Positions 62,661 through 64,000 of a stretch of 64,000 nucleotides of DNA are shown here, piece by piece. A program made the position numbers and the translations under genes. The DNA is from Pseudomonadota bacterium (GTDB lineage Bacteria; Pseudomonadota; Gammaproteobacteria; Steroidobacterales; Steroidobacteraceae): positions 78,252 to 142,251 of the forward strand of contig JAKBWB010000030.1 of NCBI GenBank assembly GCA_021843755.1, in the 5' to 3' direction. A model generated the notes under the pieces. The model did not search any database and was not told the origin of the DNA. It worked only from the letters and a program-made list of their open reading frames with translations. Numbering within the stretch: the first letter of the stretch is position 1; each line of letters opens with the position of its first letter.

Positions 62661-63248
62661 TCAGACCTCGTCGTTCGGGTCTTTGATCTCGAGCTTGAAC
62701 TGCCAGCCCTCGTACGACATCAGCATCTGCCCGAACTGCTCCCAGGTCACCTCCCGACCGTCGATGACGACAATCGGCAAATGACCGTCCTCGCTTTCAT
62801 CCCAGTCGATCCGGCCGCGCACGAGCAACTCGGCGATCTGCAGTCTCTCCGATCCCTCGTCGCGCTCGAGATGATGCTGGGCCAGAGCGCGGCGCATACG
62901 CTCGATGAGTTGCGCCATGAGGGCGAAGAGATCGCCCTCGGGATCGCCGAGGATCTCGAAGGTATAGCCCCCGGGAGCGCCCCCCTTGAGCTCGAAGGCC
63001 TTGAGCGCAACGCGCTCGCCGTAGAGGCGTACGGAAAAGTAGAACTGGTGCAGCTCGCCGGCGGCATCCTTCATCTCCACGGAGTCGAATCGGACGTGCT
63101 CGAACTTCAGGCCGCCGAGCCGGGCCACCTCCTCGTTGAAGCAGCGGCTGCAGAGATCGCGATAGCCAGTCTCGAGCGATCCATAATGGACCGATTCGTA
63201 GCCGGCCATCGGCTCCTGGCAGGTGTGGCAGACAAGCGGCGGCGACAT
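62661..63248 (-). CDS. Hypothetical zinc-ribbon protein
   Basis: The 195-aa protein has CHTC (residues 8-11) and CSRC (33-36), a likely zinc ribbon, followed by an alpha+beta region (FDSVEMKDAAGELHQFYFSV, GYTFEILGDPEGDLFALMAQ) and an acidic C-terminus (VTWEQFGQMLMSYEGWQFKL). I do not know its function; small zinc-ribbon plus beta proteins of this kind occur in mobile DNA. It lies 5 bp upstream of the UPF0149 remnant, in the same direction. Confidence 0.75.
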   Translation of the reverse strand: MSPPLVCHTCQEPMAGYESVHYGSLETGYRDLCSRCFNEEVARLGGLKFEHVRFDSVEMKDAAGELHQFYFSVRLYGERVALKAFELKGGAPGGYTFEILGDPEGDLFALMAQLIERMRRALAQHHLERDEGSERLQIAELLVRGRIDWDESEDGHLPIVVIDGREVTWEQFGQMLMSYEGWQFKLEIKDPNDEV

Positions 63249-63257
63249 GGGAGCTGA

Positions 63258-63544
63258 GTTTCCGGGCCGGTTAGCGGGTGGGAAATTCTACCCTCCCACC
63301 GAATCGCCGCACTGAAATCCCGGCAACAGCGGATCTTCGCCCGCCAGCGGGCGCTAGAGGCGCGCCGCAACCGCAAGACCGACACCCGCCGTAAGATCCT
63401 GGCCGGCGCGGTCGTGCTGGCAAGGTGGAAGCCGGTGAGATCGAGGAGAAGCGCTTCCGCCAGTGGGTCGAAGACACCCTCACCCGCCGCGAAGACCGGG
63501 CGCTGTTTGGACTACCGGCCCGAGCCGAGACCGGGCCCGGCTGA
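63258..63544 (+). pseudogene. Relaxosome-type mobilisation protein (TraD/MobC-like) remnant, frameshifted
   Basis: RIAALKSRQQRIFARQRALE, then ARRNRKTDTRRKILAGAVVL, in one frame continues, after a one-base loss near 63418-63422, as KVEAGEIEEKRFRQWVEDTL and TRREDRALFGL in the next frame. The pattern DTRRKIlaGAvvLA...tR..DRaLFgL is that of small accessory proteins of mobilisable plasmids and conjugative elements. No start codon is present before a stop at 63255. No relaxase gene is visible. Confidence 0.6.
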
Positions 63545-63630
63545 GATTGAGGCTTGGCAGCTCATCAGCGCCACACCTCAGGCCTCCCGGAATTGCGATC
63601 CCACGTCACGCGCCAGCCGCGGACCATCGC

Positions 63631-63765
63631 TCATACCGGGCGGGCTTCGGCCAGTACGCGATTGCGGAAGCTGTCCGGCAACGCGCGGGGTGTCAGCACC
63701 TGGACCTCGAGCCCCAGGAGCTCGCGCAGCTCCGGGCGGATCGCGCCGATGTCGAACAGGAACAT
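63631..63765 (-). pseudogene. Possible C-terminal tail of an MNT-type nucleotidyltransferase
   Basis: The short minus-strand frame FLFDIGAIRPELRELLGLEV, then QVLTPRALPDSFRNRVLAEA, resembles the end of MntA-like antitoxin nucleotidyltransferases (...L..eLe.lLG..VdvvTp..L....r..vl.eA...). The N-terminal GSxxxG...D.D motif is not found upstream in this strand and no HEPN partner is seen, so it would be a remnant. Confidence 0.4.
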
Positions 63766-64000
63766 GTTAGGACTCTCAGACGCGCCGCACGGCCTCCCGA
63801 GCGGATTTCTGGCGAGCCCCCGTGAGGGGCTCGGCGAGAGCGAGGATCAAAGCGCCGGAGGATGAAGGTGCCTGTGAGCATGATCGTGCTTTTTGATGGC
63901 GCGCCGAGCAGGCTATTTGAGGGCATTCCCAGTTCCCATTCCCATACGCTGTAGAGAGGCCGGGAACGGGAACGGCGTGCGAGGGGCGGCTCCGGCGGCG
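63766..64000. other. Right edge of the window, nothing clearly coding
   Basis: No family-like frame is seen here. GTTCCCATTCCC (63932-63943) and GGGAACGGGAAC (63962-63973) are inverted copies with one mismatch, a possible hairpin or element end. Confidence 0.35.

Overview
The window is GC-rich (roughly two thirds G+C) chromosomal DNA from a gammaproteobacterium. Signs of this are a two-subunit glycyl-tRNA synthetase (glyQ-glyS), an adenylylatable type I glutamine synthetase with ntrB-ntrC downstream, the rhodanese-grxC-secB-gpsA cluster next to envC, tatABC, and the series rsmG / parA-parB / atpIBEFHAGDC / glmU / glmS. I cannot name the genus. The layout would fit a Xanthomonadales-, Nevskiales- or Steroidobacterales-like lineage.

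Positions 1-49,662 are mostly housekeeping. In order: the end of a Cys/Met-metabolism PLP enzyme and a sedolisin protease; a minus-strand glyQ-glyS-plsC-phzF run in which phzF is frameshifted; the nitrogen-control operon glnA-DUF4124-ntrB-ntrC behind an NtrC box and a sigma-54 promoter; pyrD (class 1B type) and small membrane or lipid-binding proteins; gpsA-secB-grxC-rhodanese divergent from envC and a DedA protein; a GMC oxidoreductase whose 3' end overlaps a convergent glycoamylase-like lipoprotein gene; a HemD homologue, tatABC and dtd; a c4-type cytochrome; a DegP-type protease behind a very strong bidirectional terminator; a metallo-hydrolase; an S9-family protein that has lost its catalytic residues; a QseBC-like two-component pair; rsmG, then an Lrp regulator divergent from a leucine-dehydrogenase-type gene, then parAB; the complete F-type ATP synthase operon; glmU; a frameshifted CHAD gene; and glmS.

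From the end of glmS (the classical attTn7 position) to the end of the window lies about 14 kb of accessory DNA, read as a defence and toxin-antitoxin island with many broken genes. It holds a HipBA pair; a 23-bp-period repeat block resembling an insertion-sequence end; an AbiE-like pair whose promoter carries two near-identical palindromes and whose second gene is frameshifted; a truncated PDDEXK-type nuclease gene; a Phd/PIN pair; a helicase N-terminus joined to an unrelated coiled-coil tail; a three-gene unit (unknown 433-aa protein, Xre-type antitoxin, RES toxin); a type III restriction Res N-terminus joined through a T7 tract to a tyrosine-recombinase C-terminus; an AAA/DUF4143 ATPase; a truncated and frameshifted UPF0149 gene; a zinc-ribbon protein; and remnants of a mobilisation protein and perhaps an MNT nucleotidyltransferase. 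The best candidate for something undescribed is the intact three-gene unit at 56,823-59,013.

Five genes (phzF, CHAD, AbiEii-like, UPF0149, mobilisation protein) are each broken by one apparent single-base indel, two of them in G/C homopolymers. Base-calling error has to be excluded before these are treated as biological losses.
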